Shown: piece after piece, positions 53,750 to 62,643 of the stretch | How the letters are laid out: each line of letters starts with the position of its first letter | Position numbering within the stretch: position 1 is the first letter of the stretch | From: Lysobacter enzymogenes | Lineage (GTDB): Bacteria; Pseudomonadota; Gammaproteobacteria; Xanthomonadales; Xanthomonadaceae | Assembly (NCBI RefSeq): GCF_023617245.1 | Contig: NZ_CP067396.1 | Location: 1,922,001 to 1,986,000, forward strand | Direction of reading: 5' to 3' | Length of the DNA stretch: 64,000 nucleotides | Notes under the pieces: model-generated | Database searches by the model: none | The model's input: the letters and a program-made list of their open reading frames with translations, nothing else | Told to the model about the DNA's origin: nothing | Program-made: the position numbers and the translations under genes

Positions 53750-54856
53750 ATGAGCCGCATGTCCTTCCAACTCCTCGGCCAAGACGGCGCCGCGCGCCGC
53801 GGCCGCCTGACGTTCCCGCGCGGCACGGTCGAAACCCCCGCGTTCATGCCGGTCGGCACCTACGGCTCGGTCAAGGGGATCATGCCCGAGCACGTGCGCG
53901 AGCTCGGCGCGCAGATCATCCTCGGCAACACCTTCCACCTGTACCTGCGCCCGGGCCTGGACGTGATCGGCGACCACGGCGGCCTGCACGGCTTCGCCCG
54001 CTGGAACGGGCCGATCCTGACCGACTCCGGCGGCTTCCAGGTGTTCTCGCTCGCGCACCGGCGCAAGATCACCGAGCAGGGCGTGACCTTCGCCTCGCCG
54101 GTGGACGGCAGCAAGGTGTTCCTCGGCCCGGAAGAGAGCATGAACATCCAGCGCGTGCTGGATTCGGACATCGTCATGATCTTCGACGAATGCACGCCGT
54201 ATCCGGCCACCGAGGACGTCGCGCGCAAGTCGATGGAGCTGAGCCTGCGCTGGGCCGAACGCTCGAGGAAGGCCCACGAGGGCAACGACGCGGCGCTGTT
54301 CGGCATCGTCCAGGGCGGCGTCCACCACGGCCTGCGCACGCGCTCGGCCGAGGGCCTGAAGGCGCTCGGCTTCGACGGCTACGCCATCGGCGGCCTGGCC
54401 GTGGGCGAGCCGGAGGCCGAGCGCAACGAGATGCTCGAGCACACCTGCCCGCAACTGCCGCAGGACCGCCCGCGCTACCTCATGGGCGTGGGCCGGCCCG
54501 AGGACCTGGTCGAGTCGGTCGCGCGCGGCGTGGACATGTTCGATTGCGTGATGCCGACCCGCAACGCCCGCAACGGCCACTACTTCACCGCCCAGGGCAC
54601 GGTGCGGGTGCGCAACGCCAAGTACGAGCGCGACCTGCGCCCGATCGAGGAGGGCTGCGACTGCTACGCCTGCGCCAACGGCTTCAGCCGCGCCTACCTG
54701 CGCCACCTGGACCGCTGCAACGAGATGCTCGGGCCGATGCTCGGCACCCTGCACAACCTGCGCTACTACCAGCGGCTGATGGCGCAGATGCGCGCGGCGA
54801 TCGAGCAGGGAACCTTTGCCGCCTTCCGCGAGTCCTTCTACGCCGCACGCATGTAA
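53750..54856 (+). CDS. tgt: tRNA-guanine transglycosylase
   Basis: A 368-residue enzyme that exchanges guanine for preQ1 at position 34 of tRNAs with GUN anticodons. The N-terminal GRLTFPRGTVETPAFMPVGT, nucleophile/active-site Asp block LTDSGGFQVFSL (about 89-100), FGIVQGGVHHGLR (about 184-196), GGLAVGE and the zinc ligands CDCYACANGFSRAYLRHL (about 303-320, with His later) are all present. Length matches E. coli Tgt (375). Follows queA and precedes yajC-secD-secF, a conserved gene order. Confidence 0.97.
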   Translation: MSRMSFQLLGQDGAARRGRLTFPRGTVETPAFMPVGTYGSVKGIMPEHVRELGAQIILGNTFHLYLRPGLDVIGDHGGLHGFARWNGPILTDSGGFQVFSLAHRRKITEQGVTFASPVDGSKVFLGPEESMNIQRVLDSDIVMIFDECTPYPATEDVARKSMELSLRWAERSRKAHEGNDAALFGIVQGGVHHGLRTRSAEGLKALGFDGYAIGGLAVGEPEAERNEMLEHTCPQLPQDRPRYLMGVGRPEDLVESVARGVDMFDCVMPTRNARNGHYFTAQGTVRVRNAKYERDLRPIEEGCDCYACANGFSRAYLRHLDRCNEMLGPMLGTLHNLRYYQRLMAQMRAAIEQGTFAAFRESFYAARM

Positions 54857-54861
54857 ACGCC

Positions 54862-54930
54862 GTCCGCCCGCACAGCGGGCGGACTCTCTGTCCCCTTCTC
54901 CCGTCCGCGGGAGAGGGCAGGGGGGAGGGC
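54862..54930. repeat. Two hairpins after tgt, including a CTCCCGTCCGCGGGAG element
   Basis: GTCCGCCCGC-ACA-GCGGGCGGAC (54862-54884), which may be the tgt terminator, then CTCCC-GTCCGC-GGGAG (54898-54913) inside a CCCCTTCTCCC...GAGGGCAGGGG setting that recurs in related genomes. Confidence 0.6.
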
Positions 54931-55114
54931 CTCCCAGCCGCCGTCGCCCGCCGCCCCGTACAGGGCCGGCGCGGCCTGCGGCGACCCCCGGCCCGGCCCG
55001 AAAGCGTGCGCCCCGGCCCAGATCCGACCCGGCTCCGCCCGGATCGGGGCCGGCCGTAGCCCCGGCCCGGCCGTGGCATAATCCCCGGCTATTTTTAGTT
55101 CCAGGACTTCACAG

Positions 55115-55465
55115 ATGAACCTGCTCGACCTCCTGATCGCCCCCGCCTACGCCCAGGCCGCCGCCGGCGCGCCCTCGGCGGGCCCGCTCGGCAGCTTCGG
55201 CGGCCTGGTCCTGCCGCTGGTGCTGATCGCGGTGATGTACTTCCTGATCTTCCGCCCGCAGATGAAGCGCGCCAAGGAACACCGCGCGATGCTGGAGAAG
55301 CTGTCCAAGGGCGACGAAGTGCTGACCAACGGCGGCATCGCCGGCACCGTCACCAACATCGGCGAGAACTTCATCACCGTCGAGATCGCCCCGAACGTGG
55401 CCATCCGCGTCCAGCGCGGCGCGATCGCCAACGTGCTGCCGAAGGGCACCTTGAAGTCGGCCTGA
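55115..55465 (+). CDS. yajC: Preprotein translocase subunit YajC
   Basis: A 116-residue inner-membrane subunit of the SecDF-YajC accessory complex of the Sec translocon. One membrane helix (about 28-46, GLVLPLVLIAVMYFLIFRP) follows a short Ala-rich N-terminus. FRPQMKRAKEHRAMLEKLSK and VLTNGGIAGTVTNIGENF are the family signature, with the C-terminal beta domain AIRVQRGAIANVLPKG. Start ATG 55115. The stop is 58 bp before secD. Confidence 0.97.
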   Translation: MNLLDLLIAPAYAQAAAGAPSAGPLGSFGGLVLPLVLIAVMYFLIFRPQMKRAKEHRAMLEKLSKGDEVLTNGGIAGTVTNIGENFITVEIAPNVAIRVQRGAIANVLPKGTLKSA

Positions 55466-55523
55466 GCCGACGCCACGCCATCTTGAGAAGCGGCGGCCGG
55501 GGAGGCCGTCGCAGGGGTTTTCG

Positions 55524-57383
55524 ATGCTGACCTTCGCGCGCTGGAAATACTTCGCCATCCTGGCGGTCCTGATCCTCAGCGTGATCTACGCGCTGCCCAA
55601 CGCTTATCCGCAAGACCCCTCGGTCCAGGTCTCCGCCGCCAAGGCCGGTACGACCGCGATCGACGCCTCGCTGGCCAAGCGCATCGAGGGGATCCTGGCC
55701 GAGGCCAAGATTCCGGCCAAGTCGGTGCTGGTGGAAGAGCAGGGCAACCTGCTGGTGCGCCTGGCCGACACCGAACAGCAGACCCGCGCCGCCGACACCC
55801 TGCGCCCGCGCCTGGGCGGCGACTACGTGGTCGCGCTGAGCCTGGCGCCGACCGCGCCGAAGTGGCTCGAATCGCTGGCCGCCAAGCCGATGCCGCGCGG
55901 CCTCGACCTGCAGGGCGGCGTCCACTTCGTCATGCAGGTGGACCAGAACGCCGCGCTCGACAAGCGCCTGGACGCCTACGTCGAGGACATCCGTTCGACC
56001 CTGCGCGACGCCGGCGTGCCCTACACCTCGGTGGTGCGCCGCGGCAACGAGGCCCTGGTCGCCACCCTCGGCCAGAACGCCGACAAGGCCAAGGCGCAGG
56101 AGCGCCTGCGCACCGCGTTCCCGAACCTGATCATCAACCTCGACGGCCAGACGGTCGCCCTGGAAGTGCCGCAGGCCGAGCTCAGCCGGATCGCGCTGGA
56201 AGCGGTGGAGCAGAACCTCAACACCCTGCGCAACCGCATCAACGCCTTCGGCGTGGCCGAGCCGGTGATCCAGCGCCAGGGCACCGACCGCATCGTGATC
56301 CAGCTGCCGGGCCTGCAGGACACGGTCGAGGCCAAGCGCCAGATCGGCGCCACCGCGACCCTGGAGTTCCGCGCCGTCACCGGCGACGAGCGCGCCGCCG
56401 AGGCCGCGCTGAAGGACCGCAGCATCCCGCCGGATTCGCGCATCTACTACACCCAGGACAAGGTCCCGCTGCTGCTGTCCAAGCGCCTGCTGGTCTCCGG
56501 CGACCAGCTGGTCAACGCCCAGCCGCTGACCGATTCGCAGACCGGCGAGCAGGGCGTGGACATCAACCTCAACAGCGTCGGCGGCCAGCGCATGCTCGAG
56601 CACACGCTGGAGAACGTCGGCAAGCGCCTGGGCATCGTCTACGTCGAGCAGATCCCGACCACCAGCATCGTCGACGGCAAGGAAGTGCAGTCGGTCCGCA
56701 CCGAGGAGCGGGTGATCAACTCCGCGACCATCCGCGGCGTGTTCGGCAAGAGCTTCCGCACCACCGGCCTGAGCGCGGAAGAATCCAAGTCGCTGGCCAA
56801 CCAGCTCAAGTCCGGCGCCCTGGCCGCGCCGATGGTGTTCGTCGAAGAGCGCGTGGTCGGCCCGAGCCTGGGCGCGGAGAACGTCAAGCGCGGCACCACC
56901 GCGGTGCTGTACTCGTTCGTGTTCGCGCTGAGCTTCTTCCTGATCTACTACCGCGTGTTCGGCCTGATCACCTGCCTGGCGCTGGTGCTGAACCTGCTGA
57001 TGGTGGTGGCGCTGATGTCGCTGATGGGCGCGACCATGAGCCTGCCCGGCTTCGCCGGCCTGGCCCTGTCGGTCGGCATGTCGGTCGACGCCAACGTGCT
57101 GATCAACGAACGCATACGCGAGGAATTGCGGGCCGGGGTGCCGCCACAGGCGGCGATCGCCACCGGCTACGACAAGGCCTCCGGCACCATCTTCGACTCC
57201 AACATGACCGCGCTGCTGGCCGGCGTCGCGTTGTGGGCGTTCGGCACCGGTCCGCTGCAGGGCTTCGCGATGACCATGATCATCGGCATCCTGACCTCGG
57301 TGTTCACCGCGGTCACCGTGTCGCGCGGCATCGCCACGCTGATCTACGGCGGCCGCCGCAAGCTCAAGTCCATCGCGATCTGA
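55524..57383 (+). CDS. secD: Protein translocase subunit SecD
   Basis: A 619-residue six-helix subunit using the proton gradient to complete Sec export. The N-terminal helix (about 10-26), the large periplasmic P1 domain (about 100-410, with LPRGLDLQGGVHFVM-like LDLQGGVHF at about 120 and RNRINAFGVAEPVIQ), then the C-terminal RND-type helices (from about 455) with LALSVGMSVDANVLINERIR (catalytic Asp, about 518) and ATGYDKASGTIFDSN. The length and order are standard. It is followed by secF after 15 bp. Confidence 0.98.
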   Translation: MLTFARWKYFAILAVLILSVIYALPNAYPQDPSVQVSAAKAGTTAIDASLAKRIEGILAEAKIPAKSVLVEEQGNLLVRLADTEQQTRAADTLRPRLGGDYVVALSLAPTAPKWLESLAAKPMPRGLDLQGGVHFVMQVDQNAALDKRLDAYVEDIRSTLRDAGVPYTSVVRRGNEALVATLGQNADKAKAQERLRTAFPNLIINLDGQTVALEVPQAELSRIALEAVEQNLNTLRNRINAFGVAEPVIQRQGTDRIVIQLPGLQDTVEAKRQIGATATLEFRAVTGDERAAEAALKDRSIPPDSRIYYTQDKVPLLLSKRLLVSGDQLVNAQPLTDSQTGEQGVDINLNSVGGQRMLEHTLENVGKRLGIVYVEQIPTTSIVDGKEVQSVRTEERVINSATIRGVFGKSFRTTGLSAEESKSLANQLKSGALAAPMVFVEERVVGPSLGAENVKRGTTAVLYSFVFALSFFLIYYRVFGLITCLALVLNLLMVVALMSLMGATMSLPGFAGLALSVGMSVDANVLINERIREELRAGVPPQAAIATGYDKASGTIFDSNMTALLAGVALWAFGTGPLQGFAMTMIIGILTSVFTAVTVSRGIATLIYGGRRKLKSIAI

Positions 57384-57398
57384 CGGGAGAACCCTGAC

Positions 57399-58364
57399 AT
57401 GAAGATTTTCCCGCTGACGCTGCTGCCCAACGACGCCAACATCGACTTCATGCGCCTGCGATGGGTCTCCATCGCGGTCGCGGCGATCATCATGTTCGTC
57501 GCCATCGGCGCGATGGGCACGCGCGGTTTCAACTACGCCCTGGACTTCACCGGCGGCAACCTGATCGAGGCGCAGCTGGACAAGGCGCTGTCGCTGGACG
57601 CGGTGCGCGACAAGCTCGCCGCCGACGGCTACGACAGCGCCCAGGTGCAGACCTACGGCTCCGGCAACCAGCTGCTGATCCGCCTGCAGCCGCGCGAGGG
57701 CGAGAGCGGCGACGCCGCCACCGCGCACGCGGCCGAGGCGGTGACCCGCGCGGTCGTCAGCAACGGCGGCACCGCCAAGATCGTGCGCAACGAGTTCGTC
57801 GGCCCGCAGGTCGGCAAGGAACTCGCGCTCAAGGGCCTGTACGCGCTGGTGTTCGTGGTGGTGGGCTTCCTGATCTACATCGCCTTCCGCTTCGAATGGA
57901 AGTTCGCGGTGGCGGCGATCATCACCACCCTGCACGACGTGATCGTGGTCGCCGGCTGGTTCGCCGTCAGCGGCCACGAGTTCGACCTGACCGTGCTGGC
58001 CGGCATCCTGTCGGTGATGGGCTACTCGATCAACGACACCATCGTGGTGTTCGACCGCGTGCGCGAGAACTTCCGCACCATGCGCGCCGATCCCGAGACG
58101 GTGCTGAACAAGTCGATCAACCAGACCCTGTCGCGCACCATCATCACCTCGTTCGTGGCGTTCCTGACCGTGCTGGCGCTGTACCTGTACGGCGGCGGCT
58201 CGCTGCGCGGCATGGCCGAGTCGCAGATGCTGGGCATCATCATCGGCACCTTGTCGTCGATCTTCGTCGCCTGTCCGCTGCTGACCCTGGGCCTGCTCAA
58301 GGTCACCAAGCAGGACCTGATGCCGAAGGCCAAGGACGAAGCGGCGCTGGCGCGCCGGCCGTAA
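57399..58364 (+). CDS. secF: Protein translocase subunit SecF
   Basis: A 321-residue partner of SecD. First helix about 25-43, then NYALDFTGGNLIEAQLDKAL (the FTGG periplasmic motif) and the five-helix RND domain: FVGPQVGKELALKGLYALV, GILSVMGYSINDTIVVFDRV (about 203-222, with the conserved D) and LSRTIITSFVAFLTVL. Starts 15 bp after secD with GGGAG upstream. A terminator follows at 58392. Confidence 0.98.
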   Translation: MKIFPLTLLPNDANIDFMRLRWVSIAVAAIIMFVAIGAMGTRGFNYALDFTGGNLIEAQLDKALSLDAVRDKLAADGYDSAQVQTYGSGNQLLIRLQPREGESGDAATAHAAEAVTRAVVSNGGTAKIVRNEFVGPQVGKELALKGLYALVFVVVGFLIYIAFRFEWKFAVAAIITTLHDVIVVAGWFAVSGHEFDLTVLAGILSVMGYSINDTIVVFDRVRENFRTMRADPETVLNKSINQTLSRTIITSFVAFLTVLALYLYGGGSLRGMAESQMLGIIIGTLSSIFVACPLLTLGLLKVTKQDLMPKAKDEAALARRP

Positions 58365-58391
58365 GCGGTTTTCGCGTCCGTATCCCGGAAC

Positions 58392-58417
58392 AGGCCGCGC
58401 GCGAGCGCGGCCTTTTT
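58392..58417 (+). terminator. Terminator of the yajC-secD-secF operon
   Basis: AGGCCGCG-CGCGAG-CGCGGCCT followed by T's, 28 bp after the secF stop. Confidence 0.85.
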
Positions 58418-58564
58418 CGTGGGCGCTGGCGGAGACGGGCCGCCTCCGGTTCCGCCCGACGCGCCCGCGCGGCCGTTCTGCGGCGCAGGTTCGCGCGCGG
58501 GCGGCCGCGGCGGCGCTACCGTGGCGGCACCGGCCCGCGGGCCATACGAACGAGAGGGCGCAGC

Positions 58565-58966
58565 ATGGACCGAGTCACCGCGGGTTGCCTGTGCGGCAAG
58601 GTGCGCCTGGTCGCGAGCGGCCGCCCGTATCGCGTCGGCGTGTGTCATTGCCTGGATTGCCGCAAGCACCACGGCGCGCTGTTTCAGGCCTCGGCGATCT
58701 TCGCCGAAGCCGCGGTCGCGATCGAAGGCGAGACGCGCGCCTACGCTGGCCGGCACTTCTGCCCGGACTGCGGCTCCTCGGTGTTCGGCCGCAGCGGCGA
58801 CGAAGTCGAAGTGAATCTCGGCGCGATGGATGCGCCTGGCCGGTTCGCGCCGACCTACGAGCTGTGGACGATCCGGCGCGAACCCTGGCTGCCGGCGTTC
58901 GCGGGGACCCGCCGCTACGAGCGCGATCGCGAAGGCGCCGGCCGCGGCGAAGCGCCGGACGTGTGA
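58565..58966 (+). CDS. GFA-family (CENP-V/Gfa) zinc protein
   Basis: A 133-residue protein. GCLCGKVRLVASG (about 7-19), VCHCLDCRKHHGALFQ (about 26-41) and FCPDCGSSVFG (about 66-76) hold the Cys set that binds two zinc ions in the GFA/CENP-V fold. Originally described as glutathione-dependent formaldehyde-activating enzymes, most members have unknown roles. Single gene flanked by repeats. Start ATG 58565. Confidence 0.92.
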   Translation: MDRVTAGCLCGKVRLVASGRPYRVGVCHCLDCRKHHGALFQASAIFAEAAVAIEGETRAYAGRHFCPDCGSSVFGRSGDEVEVNLGAMDAPGRFAPTYELWTIRREPWLPAFAGTRRYERDREGAGRGEAPDV

Positions 58967-58980
58967 TCCGGCGCGGGCCC

Positions 58981-59080
58981 CTGCAGGAGCGGCGCGAGCC
59001 GCGGCCGCGGGGTCTGCGCTCGCGGCGAAACGGGAGCCGTGGCTGCGCTGGCGCGGTCGCGGCTCGCGCCGCTCCTGCAG
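58981..59080. repeat. Inverted pair, GCAGGAGCGGCGCGAGCC variant
   Basis: Arms 58981-59009 and 59052-59080 resemble the 10859 pair but read CTGCAGG for CTGTAGG in both arms, with one further change in the left arm (GGCCGCG for GACCGCG). The CTGTAGG-to-CTGCAGG change is shared by both arms. Confidence 0.85.
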
Positions 59081-59161
59081 GGAGGCGTGCGACACCGCGG
59101 CGATTGACCGCGCCGGCGCTACGCGGAAGACTGCTGCGGCCACGACTGCGCAAGGATCGGT

Positions 59162-59623
59162 ATGAAGTCGGACAAGAACGTGCCGCGACGGTTCGCGCCC
59201 GCGCTGGCGGCGGCCGCGATCGCCGCGACGCTCGCCGCGAGCGGCCTGGCGTTCGCGCAAGCGCACGATGAGGCGTTCTTCAAGCGCGACATCGCCTATT
59301 TTCACGAGCGCTCCGCGATCAGCGTGCATGCGCGCCTGCTCGGCGCGCAGGCCGTCGCCGATCACCACGGCAGCGACGGACGCTTGGGCTATCGCACCTT
59401 CCGCGTCCGCGCCCGCGCGCTGGAAACGTTCAAGGGCGATCCGCCGGGCGAGTTCGATTTCGAAGTCACCCAGGAGCAGCCGAGCCAGCCGCCCGACGGC
59501 GGCGACTACATTCTCAACCTCAGCCGCACGCCCGAGGGCCGGCTGTACCCGACCGACGACAGCGTGGGCTGGATCCGGGCCACGCCCGGTCTGCTCGCCC
59601 ACGCCCGCGGCCTCAAGCGCTGA
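59162..59623 (+). CDS. Exported hypothetical protein
   Basis: A 153-residue protein with a signal peptide (about 1-33, LAAAAIAATLAASGLAFAQA). The mature part has HDEAFFKRDIAYFHERSA, then FRVRARALETFKGDPPGEF and EEQPSQPPDGGDYILNLSR-like text, a beta-rich secreted domain. No family is recognised; the ETFKGDPPG...GDYILNL pattern recalls small proteins that measure or bind in the periplasm, but I assign no role. It lies 18 bp before a methyltransferase gene on the same strand, so the two are probably co-transcribed. Confidence 0.68.
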   Translation: MKSDKNVPRRFAPALAAAAIAATLAASGLAFAQAHDEAFFKRDIAYFHERSAISVHARLLGAQAVADHHGSDGRLGYRTFRVRARALETFKGDPPGEFDFEVTQEQPSQPPDGGDYILNLSRTPEGRLYPTDDSVGWIRATPGLLAHARGLKR

Positions 59624-59641
59624 GCGCCACCGGAGACCGAC

Positions 59642-60517
59642 TTGGAAACCCCCATTCCCGACGCGCCGCCGAACGCGGAACAGATCGAATACTGGAACGG
59701 CGCGGTCGGCCTGCGCTGGCTGACCTACAACGACTGGCTCGACGAACGCACCGCCGCCTACGGCCGCGCGGCGTTCGCCGCGGCCGCGCCGCGACCCGGC
59801 GAGGCCGTGCTCGACATCGGCTGCGGCGCCGGCGCGACCACGTTCGAACTCGCGCGCGCGGTCGGCCGCGACGGTTCGGCGACCGGCATCGACATCTCCG
59901 CGCCCTTGCTCGGCCGCGCGCGCGAACGCGCCGCCGCGCTCGGCCTGGCGGTCGAGTTCCTCGAAGCCGACGCCAGCCGGCCGCCGTTCGCGCCGCAGCG
60001 CTTCGACCTGTTGTTCTCGCGATTCGGAGTAATGTTCTTCGACGACCCGGTCGCGGCCTTCGCCGAACTGCGCAAGACCCTCAAGCCCGGCGGCCGCATC
60101 GCGTTCGCCTGCTGGCAAGAGCCGCGGCTCAACGATTGGTACGAGTTGCCGCTGGCCGCGATCGCGCACCTGGTCGAGCGCGCGCCGGTGGACACGCGCC
60201 AGCCGGGGCCGTTCGCGTTCAGCGATCCCGGCTACACCCGCGAAGTGCTGACCGCGGCCGGTTTCGCGCAGATCGGGCTGGCGCCGTTCGCCACGCCGTT
60301 CTACCTAGGCCGCGGTGCCACCCGCGAGGCGATGGCCGACGACGCGATGGAGCAGGTGTTCCGGGTCGGGCCGGTCGCGCGGCTGTTGGAGGGGCGCGGC
60401 GAAGAGCTCAACGCAGCGGCGCGCGATGCGATCCGCGCGGCGCTGCTGCAACTGGCCGACGACGACGGGCTCGAAGTCGGCGGGGCGATCTGGGTGGTGA
60501 CGGCGCGGGCGGGGTGA
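59642..60517 (+). CDS. Class I SAM-dependent methyltransferase
   Basis: A 291-residue methyltransferase starting at a TTG (LETPIPDAPPNAEQ) with GGAGA upstream. The N-terminal EYWNGAVGLRWLTYNDWLDE is followed by motif I VLDIGCGAGATTFELARAVG (about 58-77), motif II GIDISAPLL, motif III EADASRPPFAPQRFDLLFSR (about 107-126) and LKPGGRIAFACWQEPRLNDW. It resembles UbiE/small-molecule methyltransferases, but the substrate is unknown. No ATG fits the family start better. Confidence 0.9.
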   Translation: METPIPDAPPNAEQIEYWNGAVGLRWLTYNDWLDERTAAYGRAAFAAAAPRPGEAVLDIGCGAGATTFELARAVGRDGSATGIDISAPLLGRARERAAALGLAVEFLEADASRPPFAPQRFDLLFSRFGVMFFDDPVAAFAELRKTLKPGGRIAFACWQEPRLNDWYELPLAAIAHLVERAPVDTRQPGPFAFSDPGYTREVLTAAGFAQIGLAPFATPFYLGRGATREAMADDAMEQVFRVGPVARLLEGRGEELNAAARDAIRAALLQLADDDGLEVGGAIWVVTARAG

Positions 60518-60599
60518 GCGCGCCCGCCTCGGCGCGCGAGGCAAGCCGGTACCATCCGATCGCGCGCCCGTCGCGGCGTGAGATTCGGGAACGCCAACG

Positions 60600-60629
60600 A
60601 AAAACGCCGCGACGGGCGCGGCGTTTTTC
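60600..60629. terminator. Bidirectional terminator
   Basis: AAAACGCCGCG-ACGGG-CGCGGCGTTTTT between the methyltransferase and suhB, which are convergent. Confidence 0.88.
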
Positions 60630-60661
60630 GTTCGGCAGCGGCGCCGTCGCGGCGCGCCGGC

Positions 60662-61480
60662 TCAGTCGAACGCGGCGGCGTAGCCGGTGTTGACGATGCG
60701 CTGCTGCAGCGCTTCGGCGATGCGCAGGTTGCCGGCCACGATCTGCCGCGGCGGCAGGCCGCGGTTGTCCATCGGCCCGGTCGCGCGGCCCTTGAAGTCG
60801 GAGACCTTGCCGCCGGCCTCGCGCACCATCAGCACGCCGGCCGCCACGTCCCAGGGCTTCAGGCCGGCTTCGAAGTAGGCGTCGGCGCGGCCGCAGGCGA
60901 CGTAGGCCAGGTCGAGCGCGGCCGAGCCGGTGCGGCGTACGTCCTCGGCGTCGAGCAGCAGGTTGTCCAGGCACTTGAGGTGGGCGCTGGCGCGGGCGCG
61001 TTCGCGCGGCGGGAAGCCGGTGATCAGCATCGCGCCGCCGAGGTCCTTGCGGTCGGCGATGCGCACGCGCTTTTCGTTGAGCTGCATGCCGCTGCCGCGG
61101 CTGGCGGTGAACAGGTCGTTGCGCAGCGGGTCGAAGATCACGCCGTGGGTCGGCTCGCCGTTTTCGCACAGCGCGATCGACACGCAGAAATGCGGGATGC
61201 CGTGCAGGTAGTTGCTGGTGCCGTCGAGCGGGTCGATGACCCAGGTGTTGCGCGACTGGCCGAGCGGGCCGTGCTCTTCGCCGAGGATGGCGTAGTCGGG
61301 CGTGGCGCGGCGGAATTCCTTGATGATCTCGGCTTCGGCCAGGCGATCGACTTCGCTGGCGTAGTCCATGCGGTCCTTCTCCACCACGTTGAGCGCGTCC
61401 AGGCGGTGCATGTGGCGCAACAGGATGTTGCCGGCGGCGCGGGCGGCCTTGACCATGAGGGTGACGGCGGGTTTCTGCAT
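60662..61480 (-). CDS. suhB: Inositol monophosphatase family protein (SuhB)
   Basis: A 272-residue phosphatase of the inositol-monophosphatase superfamily; in E. coli the SuhB protein also acts in rRNA antitermination. EVDRLAEAEIIKEFRRATPD, the first metal motif AILGEEHGPLG (about 70-80), WVIDPLDGTSNYLHGIPHFC (about 84-103) and the second metal motif near WDVAAGVLMVREAGGK (about 215-230) are complete. Length equals that of family members. Start ATG 61480. A divergent trmJ gene starts 98 bp away, the usual suhB/trmJ arrangement. Confidence 0.95.
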   Translation of the reverse strand: MQKPAVTLMVKAARAAGNILLRHMHRLDALNVVEKDRMDYASEVDRLAEAEIIKEFRRATPDYAILGEEHGPLGQSRNTWVIDPLDGTSNYLHGIPHFCVSIALCENGEPTHGVIFDPLRNDLFTASRGSGMQLNEKRVRIADRKDLGGAMLITGFPPRERARASAHLKCLDNLLLDAEDVRRTGSAALDLAYVACGRADAYFEAGLKPWDVAAGVLMVREAGGKVSDFKGRATGPMDNRGLPPRQIVAGNLRIAEALQQRIVNTGYAAAFD

Positions 61481-61577
61481 GGCTTTACGGCCTCGGGCGG
61501 AATGAGGTGGGGACGGCTGACGGGGGGAAAGAGCGGGCCGGCGCCTGTGGCCGGGGCGGGGAGTTTACCATCTGCGC

Positions 61578-62513
61578 ATGAATCACGATCCCCGCGAACC
61601 CGCCCCGACCGCCCAGGCGACCGAAAACGCCAACCCGAACGCCAACCCTAAGGCCAACCCGCTCGAGGCTGCATCGGCGCCCGCGCCCGGCCCGGCGCCC
61701 GGCGACGAACCCGCCGCCATCGACCCGGCCATGGCCCGCATCCGCGTCGTCCTGGTCGGCACCCAGCACCCCGGCAACATCGGCTCGGCGGCGCGGGCGA
61801 TGAAGACCATGGGCCTGTCGCGGCTGGTCCTGGCCGCGCCGGAGAAGGCCCCGGACCGCGACAGCTACGCCCTGGCCGCCGGCGCCGACGACGTCCTGGC
61901 CGCGGCGACCGTCGCGCCGGACCTGGCCGCCGCCGTGGCCGACTGCCATTTCGTGCTCGGCTGCACCGCGCGCAGCCGGCGCATCGCCCTGGAGCAGTTC
62001 GACCCGCGCCAGGCCGCCGCGCTGTGCGAGGCCCGCGCCCGCGCCGGCAGCGAGGTCGCGCTGGTGTTCGGGCGCGAGCGCACCGGCCTTGAAAACCACG
62101 AATTGCAGTTGTGCCACGCCGCCGTGCACATTCCGGCCAATCCGGCCTACAGCTCGCTGAACCTGGCCGCGGCGGTGCAGGTGCTCAGCTACGAGCTGCG
62201 CATGGCCTCGCTGGCGGCGTCCGCGCCGGCGGCGGCGCCTGCGCCGCTGCCCGCGGCGATCGTGGGCGACGGCGGCGACCGCCGCGAGCCGCCGGCCAGC
62301 CACGCCCAGATGGAAGGCTTCTTCGGCCAGCTCGGCCAGGCCCTGGACGCGATCGACTTCCACAAGGGCCGCACGCCCGAGGCGGCGATGCACAAGCTGC
62401 GCCGGCTGTTCCTGCGCGCCCAGCTCGACGAGCGCGAAGTGCGCCTGTTGCGCGGCGTGCTGGCCGACGTGGAGCGCACCGCGATGCTGCTGGCCGCCGC
62501 GCAGAAGCGTTGA
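61578..62513 (+). CDS. trmJ: tRNA (cytidine/uridine-2'-O)-methyltransferase TrmJ
   Basis: A 311-residue SPOUT methyltransferase that 2'-O-methylates position 32 of tRNAs. The SPOUT domain (about 52-210) has IRVVLVGTQHPGNIGSAARA, the knot motif ALVFGRERTGLENHELQLC and IPANPAYSSLNLAAAVQVLS. The dimer helix and C-terminal HTH-like tail follow. The N-terminal 51 residues are an extension containing NANPNANPKANP; an in-frame ATG at 61731 (MARIRVVLVG) would give the normal family length of 260, so either start is possible. Divergent from suhB. Confidence 0.93.
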   Translation: MNHDPREPAPTAQATENANPNANPKANPLEAASAPAPGPAPGDEPAAIDPAMARIRVVLVGTQHPGNIGSAARAMKTMGLSRLVLAAPEKAPDRDSYALAAGADDVLAAATVAPDLAAAVADCHFVLGCTARSRRIALEQFDPRQAAALCEARARAGSEVALVFGRERTGLENHELQLCHAAVHIPANPAYSSLNLAAAVQVLSYELRMASLAASAPAAAPAPLPAAIVGDGGDRREPPASHAQMEGFFGQLGQALDAIDFHKGRTPEAAMHKLRRLFLRAQLDEREVRLLRGVLADVERTAMLLAAAQKR

Positions 62514-62643
62514 CGCGCCCGCGGCCGTCGCGACGCCGGTCGCCGCGGCGCGCTGCGCCATGCGGGCCGGCGCGGCCGAACTATCGGCCGCCCCGGGGTT
62601 TCGATTACGCTGCCGCTGCGGTGTGCCGATCCGCTCGGCGAGG

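Noticed and set aside
61626..61662. NANP repeats as a sign of a parasite-like surface antigen
   Set aside because: Chance similarity of a short bacterial repeat in a TrmJ extension.
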